NCBI GenBank assembly: GCA_054661495.1
Contig: BAAFSQ010000002.1
Span: 54,162 to 118,161 of the forward strand
Reading direction: 5' to 3'
DNA length: 64,000 nucleotides
Source of the DNA: Zygophlyctis sp. KS116
Taxonomy: Eukaryota > Chytridiomycota
A program made the translations under genes and the position numbers. The first letter of the stretch is position 1, and each line of letters opens with the position of its first letter. The notes under the pieces are model-generated. The model was not told the origin of the DNA. It saw only the letters and a program-made list of their open reading frames with translations, and searched no databases. This document shows, piece after piece, positions 33,056 to 46,315 of this stretch.

Positions 33056-34943
33056 TTAAGATGCCCCATATGGTGGAACAATGCCTACGCTAGGTGGCGG
33101 GGGAGGTGGTGCCATTGGTCCTGGTGGTCCAACAGGAGGTGGTGGTCCTAAAGGTCCTGGTCCACCAGCTATTAAAGGCGGAGGTGCAGAAGCATATCCG
33201 GGTCCAACGGGAGGTGGCGGCCCTGGAGGAGGTGGTGGTACAAAATCAGGTCCGATTTGAGGCCCTGGAGGAGGTGGTGGAGGGGGTGGCCCTGGAGGAA
33301 TCACTCTTGGTCTGCATCTGCGTGGAGGGGGGCCCATAGGTCCAACTGGAGGTCCAAAATCAGGGCCCATAGGTGGAGGAGGTGGTGGTCCCATAGGTCC
33401 AGAAGGAGGTAGAGGAGGACCATAAGTAGATCCAGCATTAGGACCCAACATTGGTGGTGGGGGTGGAGGAGGCGCTATTGGACCATAGTCTGGTCCCATA
33501 GGTGGTGGTGGGGGTGGTGGAGGTGGAATAGCAGGAAGAGGCATACTATTATCTGGTCCCATAGGTGGCGGTGGTCCGATTGGTGGTAATGGCGCACCGT
33601 ATCCTGGTCCAACTGAAGGCCCCATAGGAGGTGGTGGTCCCATAGGCATAGGCGGGGGAGGAGGAGGTCCAACAGGAAGGGGGAAGCTATTATCTGGCCC
33701 CATAGGAAGTGGTGGTCCAATAGGTGGCAATGGCGCACCGTATCCTGGTCCAGCTGGTGGTGGTGGTCCTACAGGCATTGGTAGACTGTTATCCGGGAAT
33801 GGTGGTGGCGGAGGAGGTCCCATTGGTTGCGGTTCCATAGGTGGTGGCCCCATAGGCGGTGGTGGTGGTCCCATAGGCGGTGGTGGTGGCCCCATAGGTG
33901 GCGGTGGTGGTACAATAGGAGTATCTGGACATGGAACTGGACCAGCAGGGGGTGGCATCATATCAGGACCAGGCATCACCGGTGCAGGCATTGGAGGCGG
34001 AGGGGGAGGAGCCATAATTGGAGTGTCCGGGCATGGAGGCGGGATTGGAGGAATCTGAGAATCCGGGCATGGTACAACTCCAATTGGAGCTGGAGGTATC
34101 AGATTACCATCTAATAATTTAGAAAAACAATAGCTTACATGAAGGCGGAGGCAGTGAATCCGGGCATGGACCTGGAGGCACTGGCCCAACTGGAGGTGGC
34201 ATACCTGGAGGTCCTTGAGGTGGCATGCCTGGTGGTGGCATACCTGGAGGTCCTTGAGGTGACATACCCGGAGGTGGCATACCTGGTGGTCCTTGAGGTG
34301 ACATACCCGGAGGTGGCAAAGATGGGGGTGGCGGTATTTCAGGCCCACCAATCATATCAAATGAAGGTCCAGAATCCGGATCACCATTAATTGAAGAAAC
34401 AGGAGTTCCTGGCGGAATACCTGCAGATTCAAACCGAGAAGTTTGACACTTATTAATATTGATAATTGATCTCCCTGAAGGATTGTTTCTATCGATCCAG
34501 CGATTTATGGGAAAGTACCATTGTTGGACTCCGTCCGAAATCAAGACAAATTCTAGATACCATGAATTACCAAATAGCTTATCAGTATGACCAATTACTA
34601 ATGAGCAAACTGTCCCTAAACGGCGGTCGGAATCTATTTTAAAAGTCGACATTGAATTTCTTCCAAAGTTTAGAAAATTGTTTGGCAAGAAAGAATTAAC
34701 ATTCCCACCATGGTCATCACCAAACTGTAGAAAAACCTTCCCGCGGGCGCCAGCGCCAAACTTGTCTCCAGTCTTAATCATAATTTGATATTGAGTTGGC
34801 TGAATGATATTTTGATTGTTATCAGGCATTGTCATTATCGGACCCATTGGTCCATCTAATCCAGAATTAGGATGAATCCCTAGCGGAGCTTGAGCAAAAG
34901 ATACCTGAAGACCTGCAAGTAACCCAAATACTGAGAGGATCAT
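33056..34943 (-). CDS. Secreted PLAT/LH2-domain protein with long proline-glycine-methionine-rich region
   Basis: Two exons (34943-34139, 34110-33056) over a 28-nt intron give 619 residues; the intron switches between two apparently separate proline-rich frames. An N-terminal signal peptide (MILSVFGLLAGLQVSFA) is followed at ~50-165 by a PLAT beta-sandwich: YQIMIKTGDKFGAGARGKVF, LGTVCSLVIGHTDK, SWYLEFV, WYFPINRWI. The rest is low-complexity: GPPGMPPPGMSPQ units first, then GPPPPMGPP blocks interspersed with PCPDTPI and GPGYGAPLPP repeats. PLAT domains bind lipids or proteins; the proline region suggests an extended, wall-associated stalk. The antisense frames over it are shadows of the codon bias. 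Confidence 0.8.
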
Positions 34944-35013
34944 TATTATTTTTTAAAGATTTGTGTTTCATCGACTCTTGGTTTTAGATGCAAATTTTGC
35001 GTTTTAAGATCTC

Positions 35014-35160
35014 ATGAAACCAACCGTCCCTGAAACACATGTATCAGAAAATTTTCATTATTATGAATCAGACCATGAAGCTGAGAGCATGCATGGCTCA
35101 CTACTAGGAGAATATATGTCCTTGTATTGTCCAAATGATTTCACAACAATAAATGCCTAG
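35014..35160 (+). CDS. Possible 48-residue upstream open reading frame of the ZnT9-like gene
   Basis: An ATG at 35014 opens 48 acidic codons (MKPTVPETHVSENFHYY...) whose TAG (35158-35160) lies just inside the ZnT9-like gene, overlapping its ATG at 35153 in another frame. Either an overlapping uORF that would limit translation of the transporter, or chance. No homology recognised. Confidence 0.3.
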   Translation: MKPTVPETHVSENFHYYESDHEAESMHGSLLGEYMSLYCPNDFTTINA

Positions 35161-36404
35161 GTTTAAGTCAAGGAATTTGATGAGTTTGCTATTTCGTTCG
35201 TCTTTAATGAGGATGGGGGCCCGCAGTCTATCAATGCAGGTTCCTGTCAATGCTAATTCCATCTTGAAGATGAGGATAAGCTCTGGCCCTCCTCCGGAAT
35301 GGAGAAGTGCTGTCAAACAGCTGAGAAGAGTGGTCAAAGAAGCAGAAACAAATCAGGCGAGGCATAGTGTCCTTTTGGAATCTCAAAAAGTAGTCGGCCT
35401 GGCAATTATAAGTAATGGCTGTTTATTTACTGGTAAAATGTACGCTGCGGTTCAATCTGGATCATCATCAATGTTTTCAGAGGCGTTACATTCACTAGCG
35501 GATATGTTGAATGAAACTCTTTTGATGTGGGGTATATGGAGATCGCTAAAGGAACCTGATAAATCTCATCCATATGGTTTTTTTAGTGAAAGATATGCAT
35601 GGGCATTGGTGTCTGGAGTTGGAGTTTTATTTTTAGGTGGCGGAGTGTCTCTTTATCATGGAGTTGTAGGATTAATCAATGTGAGTCCTTTGGGAGACTT
35701 GACATATGCTGCAGTAGCTTTGGGAGCTTCATTAGTTTTTGAAGGAGGTAAATACATGTAGAATTTAGGAAATAGTTACAATTTGTTATGCATATAAGCA
35801 GCTTTCAAAGGCTGCTAAAGAGGCTCAAGTTTCTTTTTTACAATATTTAAAAAAAGGAGCTGATCCTACAACTACTCAAGTGTTTTTAGAAGATTGTGCC
35901 TCTATTACTGGAATATCAATTGCTGCATCATGTTTAACACTTTCTCATTACTTTTCTATGCCGATATTTGATTCTATTGGTAGTATAGCTATTGGATGTC
36001 TTTTATCAATTGTTGCCTCTTTTCTAATTAAACGAAACGTAGCTGGTCTCGTTGCAGCATCAATGCCATTAAATAGACAAACGGAAATAGTTTCCATCTT
36101 GGAAAATGATCCTGTGGTTTTATCAGTTCATGATGTCAAATCCACTACTTTGGGCCCAGATTTTGCCCGTTTTAAAGCAGAAGTATGCTTCAATGGTGAG
36201 GAAGTTACAAGAAGATATATTTCAAGAAACCCATCCACTTTATCGGATATTTCTAAAATAAGAACTCCTCGGGACTTTGAGGCATGTTTGTGCATCCATG
36301 GAGGAAAGATCATATCAACTTTGGGATCAGAGATTGATAGGCTTGAAAGGAAGATTGCAAATCGCAGGCCGGAAGTGAAACATATAGATTTAGAAGTTTT
36401 GTAA
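35153..36404 (+). CDS. SLC30A9: SLC30A9/ZnT9-type cation diffusion facilitator
   Basis: Two exons (35153-35747, 35776-36404) over a 28-nt intron give 407 residues. An Arg/Ser-rich N-terminus without acidic residues looks like a mitochondrial targeting sequence. About six membrane helices carry the CDF site: EALHSLADMLNETLL, HPYGFFSERYAW, and EDCASITGISIAA. The cytosolic-type C-terminal domain reads LENDPVVLSVHDVKSTTLGPDFARFKAEV, specific to ZnT9. ZnT9 is a mitochondrial zinc transporter in animals. The metal-site HxxxD and ExxxD pattern differs from plasma-membrane ZnTs, as in the whole ZnT9 group. Confidence 0.9.
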
Positions 36405-36429
36405 CAGATTTGAAATTTGAAATTTTGCA

Positions 36430-38001
36430 ATGGAATGTACAAATGTCTGGCAATCAGATAATAAATGCTTATATGTCCAGCAGCACTGCTTGAATGATGA
36501 CAGGGTGACATATCTGCTTCTACGATTTACTTGCAGTGATGGACTTCCACTGGGGATTCTTGAACTGATCTTAATCTTTGTCATGTTTGGCCGAGCCGCA
36601 ACTGAATATCTATCCCCCAATCTAGCATCGATATCACATTTCTTAAAACTGCCTCAATCCATTGCCGGAGTCACACTCGCTGCTTTTGGAAATGGTGCCC
36701 CCGATCTGTTTAGTACAGTTGCTGCAATACAGGCCGGATCGCTTCAAATGGCTCTTGGGGAGCTATTCGGAGCTGCAAACTTTATTATCTGTATTGTCGT
36801 TGGAAGTATTGCCATTCTTAATCCATGCGTTATCTCAAAATGGCCATTTATTAGGGATGTGATTTCATTCATTATAGTATCTTTAATACTACTCATATTT
36901 CTAATCATTGGACAGATCAACTTCTTTGGATGCATAGCTTTGATGATTTATTATCTCACTTATGTTGCAATTGTAGTATTTTTTATCCCGAGTAAGATTA
37001 CTGTACAAATACCCGAATATTCTATAGATGCTGATCAAGAATCACAAGTACAGGAAGAAATAGAACCACTTCTAAATCAAGATTCTACTTCTCTTTTGGA
37101 AATTGACACAAACATGTATATAAACCGATCACTGGAAATAATATCTGAAGAAAATCTCTCACCATTAAGGGACAGAACCTATAAGTTTCAGCAAATGCTC
37201 TTCCCAATTGTAGATTTATGGAAATATGCGAATGTATTTGAAAAATTATATCTCTTGATTGGAATTCCAGGGGACTTTATCTTTGGTCTTACAATACCGG
37301 TTGTACTTTATCCAAAGTCTGAAGAAACTATGAAGGATCTTAATCCATGGAGATCTCTCTTACACTTGATAACTTATCCTATGGTAATATTCTTTATAAT
37401 TCCTGAATTGGCATTAATTCTATCTATTATGGGATGTGGGATTATTTTGTTTATAATTTTACTTTTATTAAAAGTACCGAATAGCATGTTTATGGTGACT
37501 ATTGGATTTTCATGCTCTTGTATCTGGATTTATATATTATCAAATGAATTAGTCTCTTTATTACAGGCCCTTGGAATTCTATTTTCAATTTCAGAGTCAT
37601 TATTAGGTTCTACTATATTTGCATTAGGAAATTCTTTATTAGATTTCCTTACAAATATCAAGATTGCACAATTGGTATTTTCCTATTCTTTAATTTTATA
37701 GCATTTACCAATTATGGCGTTTGGAGCCTGTTATGGATCACCGATGCTTAATATTGTAATTGGAATGTCTGTTGGAATTTCACTATCTCTTTTAGGATCT
37801 AGCAATGGGTTATGGAAATCTGTTTTTATTTTCCACCCATTATCTGTTAGAGTTATATTTTGCCTCTGCTGGCTAGTGTTTAATCTCCTACTAACATTGA
37901 TTTATGTTATCAGGAATTCATACAAGGCTGATTTCAGATTAGGTATAATGCTCTATGTCAGTTATTTTGTGTTTGGAGTAGTTAACTTGTTGATTGAGTA
38001 G
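36430..38001 (+). CDS. Cation/Ca2+ exchanger of the NCLX (SLC8B1) group
   Basis: Two exons (36430-37674, 37702-38001) over a 27-nt intron give 514 residues. A lumenal N-terminus with paired cysteines (CLYVQQHC...FTCS) precedes two blocks of about five to six membrane helices separated by a hydrophilic loop. Alpha-1 repeat: AGVTLAAFGNGAPDLFS. Alpha-2 repeat: GSTIFALGNSLLDFL with AFGACYGSPMLN completed by the splice. NCLX proteins exchange Ca2+ for Na+ or Li+ in mitochondria, while yeast relatives act in vacuole or Golgi membranes; location here is inferred. It follows the zinc transporter by 25 bp on the same strand. Confidence 0.85.
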
Positions 38002-38028
38002 GGCGTGAGCGGCAACTTTGGTCTAAGA

Positions 38029-39043
<1,015 letters not shown>

Positions 39044-39099
39044 TTCATATGCAAGTTTTAGAAAGTATTACATCTTTTACAATTTTGTTTAAAAAGTCT

Positions 39100-42000
39100 T
39101 CAAGTACGCAATTCTCTGATTTGAGCTATTGCATTTTGGTAAACATCAGTCTTTATCGCTTCGAATTGAGGGAATTCTCGGTAAATCGCTTCTGATATAT
39201 CAATTGCATCAGTATAGTTTTTAGCCTTTAGGTGATTAAAAGCAAGTTTGTAGCCCAAAGATGGACTTTTATTGAATGAAAAGGCCAATTTATAGTAATC
39301 GCAGGCATCTGCATATGATGCCTCTTTTTCCATTACATAGCCTAAATATTCAAATGCTTTAAAACAGGACTTGTTAAAACTGATGACCTTTTTAAGTAAT
39401 TCAAGAGCGATATCGTATTTCCCGCCCTATTGAATAAATTTATGCAATAAATTACCTGAATATACAAATCTGCTAATAAAATATAACAATTTTCAAATTC
39501 GGTAGCAAATTTACTCGAGTATTCCATTTTAGATACTCTCTTTAGGTAATTTCTTGCTTTTGGAGGCTGTTTCTGGCTGAGATATGCAAGACTGAGTGTA
39601 TATAGAGCAGGGATATAGTCAGGATTGTCCTTGAGGATATTACTACATTTTTCAATGGCTTGATCAGGGTGATTTGATCGTATTAAAAATTGGCATTCAA
39701 AGATCTGTCCAATTAGACTCACCGTGCCGAGCTCCTATACAATTTAAAATATAAAGGTATTACATAAATCAATTTTTTGGCCATATCAAGTCCCGTTATT
39801 TCATTTTCTGTTGGTTTTTCCGATCCCAAAGCATCGCCTCCAAGAGTTTTATTTTCTGGATTCAAAAATAGAGTAATCAAGGAAAGTAACGATTTTTCTC
39901 CCCAGATTCTGTCCCTTCTGCACTGTACATATTCTCTGACTGCAGCATTGTGTTGATTTATAGATCTTTATAGTCATCAAATCAAAAATTACTTAAAATA
40001 AAAGCCTTTACAAAAGTGATAACCTGCTTCTAGCTGCACATTTGGATTATTTTCTAATTTTTTAAACATTCCTTCCGCCTCTTCTAGTTTTCCATGGCGC
40101 TGCATTAATTGAAGATAATTAAGCAACGCAGAAAAATTGGGAGGCCCTTCCAGCACAATAGATTTGAAATGTTTTGCTGATTCTTCATATGAAGAAGCTA
40201 CGAAATCTAAGTCGACCATAATTAGCGCTGCTTCATCAACACAAATGTCGAGTTTGATCATTTTGGAGCATATAGCTTGGCATGATGAGACATCTCCTTT
40301 ACACTTATACAGTTTTGCTAATGATACCAATGATTTCTTATGGCAATCATAATTTTGTAATGCTTCATTGTAACTACTGAGGGCTTGTTCATTGTCTTGT
40401 AGGCTTTCAGCAGTCCGGCCAATCTCATAGCAAATATCTGACATGGTCTGCTTTGAAGAAATATCAGCTTGCCTGGAACAGATGCTATTATAAATCATAA
40501 GTTAAAGAATACTGTAGTTGTGAGTCTCTCGCCAAATTTAAATGTTGAAGTGCTTGATCATTCTTTCCAGATGAGCAGAGTGATTTTGCAAACAATACTT
40601 GACATTTTACATGAAAATTCAACGAGCTCAGCTCGTCAGCTAATTGTTAGCCACTATGAATTTACAGTCCGGATCCATAATCGCAAGCGAAATGACTCGC
40701 TGGCAATTAGAGTAATTTTTCAACTTAAAATAAAGCAATGCTAAATCATATATCAATTCCGTGGGGATTTCCTTAGATTTTGAAATTGCGCCTTCGTAAT
40801 ACGCAATAGCCTTTTTATTGAGAGCTTGATAAATACCTTTTTGTAATTATGTGTCTTTATGAGAGACTTGCCTATTTTACCATGTAAGGATACTTCTTTC
40901 GGAAAGACTTCAAGAGCCGATTTGTACACTTCGGCAGCAAGTTCAGGCTCCTCTATATTTAGATACGCATCACCCAATAGTAGGAAGGAATCAAGACTGG
41001 GATATACATCAACAATTTCTTTATAGCATCGCGCATAATTTTGGCGGTCATTTAGAGCTTTTAGATATATGTCAGCCATAGTCTTTTTTGCTTCTAAGTA
41101 ATAACTAGTATAAAGTTTCATTCTCTTACTGTTGATTATTAGAGACAGAAGAAAGTTGGTTCAATGCCGCGGTAATATCTCCAGAGGCTGTTAAGATATT
41201 AGCATTAATTATAATCATTTTTCCTTCTAGCTCTGTTCCTGAAAATATGCTGATTGCATTTTTCATAACAGATGCCGCTTTTTCCTTTTGAATTATTCTG
41301 GTAAATTTACAAGTTGGGTATCAAGACGGTAGCAGTCTGCTAATTCAACAAATATAGACACACAATCAGAAACCTTTATATCTGAGTTCGGCATTGATTC
41401 ATGTATTTTCATTTGATAATCTAGTATAAACCCAAAAACATCTTACTTGAGATAAGTTCCTTGACTTTACCATCATTCATCAATTTTGATAGCAAAGCTA
41501 TTGCCTCTTCATACTTTGACTGTCCTTTTAAAACCCTGCTTTTTAACAGAATGTATCTCATGTTATTACAGATAGAAAAGTCTTGACTTAATGCAGTTTC
41601 CAAAGAATCAAAGGCTGGTTGAATAAGATTATTCTGCAGATTAATTTCTGCAATCATCATGTGAGTAATAGGATCATTCGGATTTAGTCTATTGCTGGAA
41701 ATCAGGTACTTTTCAGCTGAAAGAGTTTCACCCAATCCAAATTTAACAAAGCCAAGTAATTTGTATGGTACTGAAGATCCCGAAAATATAGATGTCAGCT
41801 TTATTAGCAGGGAATCAGCTAGTTTAAGTATGATTGTCTTGTCTTCTGAAGTATTATTAGAATTTTTAGAGATTACCTTTTGATGAAGGAAAATTATTAT
41901 CAAAGTAATACTGAATAATTTCAATTAAAAGAGGTGGATTCAGTGAATAAATTGATTCAAGCCTTTAAATTAGCAAAAATATATATTACCCAGTCGTAAT

Positions 42001-43476
42001 AGAATTATAATTTTCCAGCATAACATAGAGTGCATCATGAATATATACAGAGCCCTGTTTTTCATTTTGAATTTTTTCTTTTGAGAGAACTGCGTTGGCA
42101 AATGCCAACTCTACTGATTTCTCTAATTTTTAGACATAATAATATACCCATCGTATCTTGCAACTCATTAAAAATTTCAATCTCCTCAATAGCCTTTTCA
42201 AAATCCCGCTTAGCCAGTGCAACCAATATAATCCCATAAAGAGCTGTTAGATTTGTTGAATCCATTTCAGAAGCTTCAGTAAATGCATTTTTTGATTCAT
42301 CCAACTTTTCTAAAGATTAAATAATAATAATTTTACTTGCAAGATAAGTGGCATTTCCATATTCCATTTTATATGCACTGTTTAATGGAGACAATTGAAT
42401 TGCATGCTTAATAAATGTAATGCATATTTCCAATATTCTATAATTTTTAACTAAATAAAGTACTTTTGATCAAGATTGCAAATACGAGAACAAATCTTAC
42501 AAACATTGAAGTAAAACTCATGACTACGTGGTTCTTTTCTTTCAACAGATAGTCTTAGTTCCTGTAAATATTCATAAGCTTTTTCTGGATCTCCCTTTAC
42601 AAGCAAATAATATGATGAAAGTACGAATAGCATATCCATTTGATCATTTTCTAAACCTTGAATCTGCATGCAAGTATCAAAGACGACATCCCATTTACCT
42701 AATTCGCTCTGAGCATACATCTGTTCAATAATCCCAGGAACAAATCCTTTATAATAACTAGAAATTTGAATCGCAACATCAACCGCCATTGAGTATTTTT
42801 TCAAAGATTTCAATACCTTTATAAATTATTCTAGATCAAAATACTTGTAATTTTCCCATCAATGCATCCAAATCTCTAGGTGCCTTGTCTAGGACAATCT
42901 CAAAATACTTTATACTAGGATTTGATTGCAGATCTATCCATCCAAGTATACACTTTCCTTGACTAGAATTAGGATTTGATTCTATTAGTCTATTAGCATA
43001 TTCCTTTGCAAGATCTAATCTATCCATATAGTAATATACTTGAGACGTGTATAACAGAGATCTATCTGATAACGATGCCGACGATACTATTGTAATTCTA
43101 GCCTTTAACTCTTCTACTGCCTCTATGTCTACATGAACACATGACGTATGAGCTTCCACCATCATTAATAGTGTCGGTAATTGCCAATCCCTCTTATCAG
43201 TAAAAATTTGAAAATCCCTCAACGCCTCTGTATAATTCCCTAATATGTAAATACATGGCGAATATGTATGCGAATTATGTATGAAATTTTAAGGAATAGT
43301 TGGTGAAATCCATGTTTGGATAAATTATCGGACATACCATCAGCAAAGCCTGCAAACGCCCTCCAAAACAAAAAGTTTAAATCGTGGAATCTGCTTTTTA
43401 GTGCTTGGTCGCAGAATTTTATTGCTTGGCTAAAGTATTTGCGTCTAAGCAGGTAATGAAGATTTGCGTCTTCCAT
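39100..43476 (-). CDS. IFT139: IFT139/TTC21, tetratricopeptide subunit of IFT-A
   Basis: Retrograde intraflagellar transport subunit made of TPR repeats. Start is the ATG at 43476 (MEDANLHYLLRRKYF), followed by FLFWRAFAGFADG, close to the TTC21 N-terminus. TPRs continue through at least ten exons to the stop at 39100-39102. Typical TPR turns include ALYGIILVALAKRDFEKAIEEIE, NPNSSQGKCILGWIDL and DNPDYIPALYTLSLAYLSQKQPPKARNYLKRV; the last is strongly TTC21-like. Intron borders are seen as frame changes about every 400 bp; I did not fix each one. With IFT144 and MKS1 it shows a functional flagellum. It diverges from the TilS-like gene across 100 bp. Confidence 0.87.
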
Positions 43477-43576
43477 TCCAATCACTCGGTTCTCGGTCGT
43501 AGGAAAAAAGCTTAAAATTTTTCGCGGAATTCAAAAAAATTCAAGTGCAAGGTCAATTTCTAGGCTTCAAGTTTTT

Positions 43577-45274
43577 ATGTCTGCACTAGTTATCAGGAAG
43601 AGTGATTTTCAGAATTTACTATTCAATGCAATCAATCCTAGTAGGCTTAATAGATCCAACAAATTGGGGATCGCTGTCAATCATAAACCGGAATCGTTGG
43701 CCTTGGTCGGTCTGCTCAGGGACTGTTTGCCAAGCGACCATTTGCATGCAATTTCAATTGACTTAAAAATTAATGATCAAATTTCTAGGCAGATCCTTCA
43801 AATTTCAGACAAGGTGTCGAATCTAGGAGTCAAGATAAATTCACTGGATTGTGACTGTAAGGTGCCACAATTTGTTTTAGGATCGAAACTTGATCAGCAA
43901 AAATCAAGTAGAAAACTCTCAAAATATAGGATTGATTCAATGCTTATGCAGGAATGCAAAAATAATAATATTTCAATTCTTGCTTTTGGAGATACACTAG
44001 AGGATTATTTAGTCGCTCTTTTAAAGGAGATATCTTCAGAAAAGGTTGGATATGTGCATGGGTTGGATGTGCTTGGGAGTTTAAGTGTAGGCGGTGATCG
44101 AGTAATGGCTTTAAGACCATTGTTAAAGTATAATATGGTATGTAAATTCTACTAAATGATTCTTTTGGTTTTTGAAACTAGAGGATCAGGAATAATTTTA
44201 TATTTTTAATAATTTAGAAACAAATTTTAGCTACATGTGAAGAATATCAATTATATCCAGAAAACAGTGAAAAGTTTAGTCATGATTTAGAACCTGTTAT
44301 TCCAGTAAAGAAAATGATTAAGAAAGCGTTTGATTCAGAGTCTCAGCAGATTGGTGATACTTTTTTAACAGTTCCTAGTCTTTTAGATCTTGGATTTCAC
44401 ATGTTTGATCATAGAATGGAAGTTTGGAAAACTGGTATTATTTTTTAGGTCTAATAATCAAGTTTCAGGAATTTTCAAGAGAGATATAAGATGTGATCAA
44501 GCTTTGGGGCTTTATTTTATTAAAATTGACATTTCAAGAGAAGATTATGCACATCATTGGATGAATGATATGGAAATTACGCATACAATTTTTAGGATTC
44601 TTTTAGCAATGATAAATGGAGCAGATCCAGTAGACGCTAAATATAGTATTGAAATTCTAGAAAGTTTTAGAAATACTTTACTAAATAATTCATTCAAAAG
44701 GAAACCTATATCAGTCGCAAAAGGATTATTAAATCCTCCACGTGCATCAGAGACTGGAAGAGGAGTATGGATCTTTGGACGTCAACCTTTAACAAGGCCT
44801 GAAATCAAGGAATTAACATATTCTTTTAAATCTGGAGATTTAGTTTTCTGGGATAATAGGTTCAAAATTTCTGTTACTTGTGATAAACCTGAAAAATCTT
44901 TTCTGATTAGGCCTTTTACAACTAGTGATTTTACTAGTTTTGAAAATCATTTACAGAATATGCGTCTTCCTATTGATGCAGCCTATGAATTCAAGGAAAG
45001 ATTGAATATTTTCAAGACTAGAACCCCTGTAACTCTTCGCCAATGCCTACCATGTATTGAATTAGACGGCAAGATTATTAGCATACCTTCACTTGACATA
45101 CACTTTGATGATGGCATAAAAGTTGATTTCAAGTATTGTGGTTATAATTCTGCATTTGGAAAGGTTATCGGACTGACACAAGAAAGTTTTGAAGATCCAG
45201 ACTCTACATATTCCGATCCAGAACCTGAATCACCTCCTGAACCAAATTATGATTATCTGCATTTCGAAGAATAG
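43577..45274 (+). CDS. TilS/MesJ-like PP-loop protein with degenerate loop
   Basis: Resembles tRNA(Ile)-lysidine synthetase, which modifies the CAU anticodon of organellar tRNA-Ile. The N-terminus has LGIAVNHKPESLALVGLLRD where the family's SGGxDS PP-loop stands; the Gly-Gly and Asp are replaced. Downstream: a helix like the AHHxxD region (ILAFGDTLEDYLVALL), VMALRPLL, and DYAHHWMNDMEITHTIF. The C-terminal half has substrate-domain landmarks (FWDNRFKI). An intron of about 85 nt starts near 44140. A second, possibly 46 nt, lies near 44402-44448 and is needed to change frame. The loss of PP-loop residues raises the question of activity. Confidence 0.6.
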
Positions 45275-45445
45275 GTTAATAGATTTCTTTTTGTATTTTC
45301 TTTATCATTGCTGATGACTGTTTGGATCTCTGCTGATACTAAAATCTAATAGTTTTGATCAGAGTTTAACAATGTAATGATATTGCTTATTTTAGACTGA
45401 AAGAACGCAAAAGAGTGCGCGTGTTCGTCGCGTTGTAAGAAGCAA

Positions 45446-46154
45446 ATGATTAGAGGAGACGGCGACTTTGATGATTCAAGCCTGAAAATTCATAGAAAGT
45501 TAGTAATCGTTGGAGATGGAGAGTGCGGAAAGACTTCCTTGTTAGCGGTTCAGGTAATTTTGTTGCATTAAGTTTATAGTCTGGCCTTCCATTCCCTGAA
45601 GATTACATTCCAACTATTTTTGAAAATTACACTTCTAGCATCCCTGTCGGCAATAAGAATGTTGAATTAAGTCTTTGGGATACTGCCGGACAAGAAGATT
45701 ATGATCGCCTAAGACCGTTATCTTATCCAGACTCAAACGTCATTGGTAATTTACTAAACTTACAAAAGTCTTTGCATTTTCAATTACAAATCGGGAAAGT
45801 TATGATAATGTTTTGGCAAGAGTAAGGTATTTTTATTAATCAAAAGTGGCATCCTGAAATTAAACATTTTCTACCAAATGTTCCAAGAATTCTTGTAGCA
45901 ACTAAAAAGGATTTGAGACAAGATTCAAAAACAATTGCACTATTATCGGAAAAAGCGTCAAAACCAATCACATATGAACAGGTATAATCAATTAACAATA
46001 ATCATAGGGAGTTGCATTAATGCAAGATATAGGGGCAGTAAAATATTTTGAGACTTCTGCAAAGACGTTGGAAGGTGTTAAAGAACTTTTTGCATGTGCG
46101 GCAAAAGTATCATTAAAGAACAAGGCTAAATTCCAAAAATGTAGAATATTATAA
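45446..46154 (+). CDS. Rho-family small GTPase
   Basis: Five exons over four short introns (about 45553-45578, 45745-45767, 45824-45848 and 45981-46008). P-loop [10 protein letters not shown], switch [13 protein letters not shown], switch [25 protein letters not shown] and ETSAKT boxes all fit Rho GTPases, nearest to Rho1/RhoA. The C-terminus is Lys-rich and ends CRIL, a CaaX box with terminal Leu predicted to be geranylgeranylated. The P-loop residue before Cys is Glu rather than the usual Ala. The short N-terminal extension is acidic. Likely role: cell-wall or actin polarity. Confidence 0.88.
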
Positions 46155-46167
46155 TAAATATATTTTG

Positions 46168-46222
46168 AATCTATTGATCGGTTTTAAATCTATTGATCGG
46201 TTTTAAATCTATTTGATCGTTG
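46168..46222 (+). repeat. 19-bp tandem repeat
   Basis: AATCTATTGATCGGTTTTA occurs at 46168-46186 and 46187-46205, followed by a degenerate third copy, just after the Rho stop and about 95 bp before the IFT144 start. Confidence 0.9.
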
Positions 46223-46315
46223 ATTTTACGTGTTTTCAGAATGAAGGTATCATCCAATCTATTAAAGATAGCAAGTTTTTGATTTGAATTTTAAAAGCGC
46301 AAACGTTTCCGTCAA

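Noticed and set aside
33094-34390. Long antisense open frames rich in Val/Glu/Arg/Trp over the proline-rich gene
   Set aside because: They are mirror images of the repetitive Pro/Gly codons and have no domains or start context of their own.
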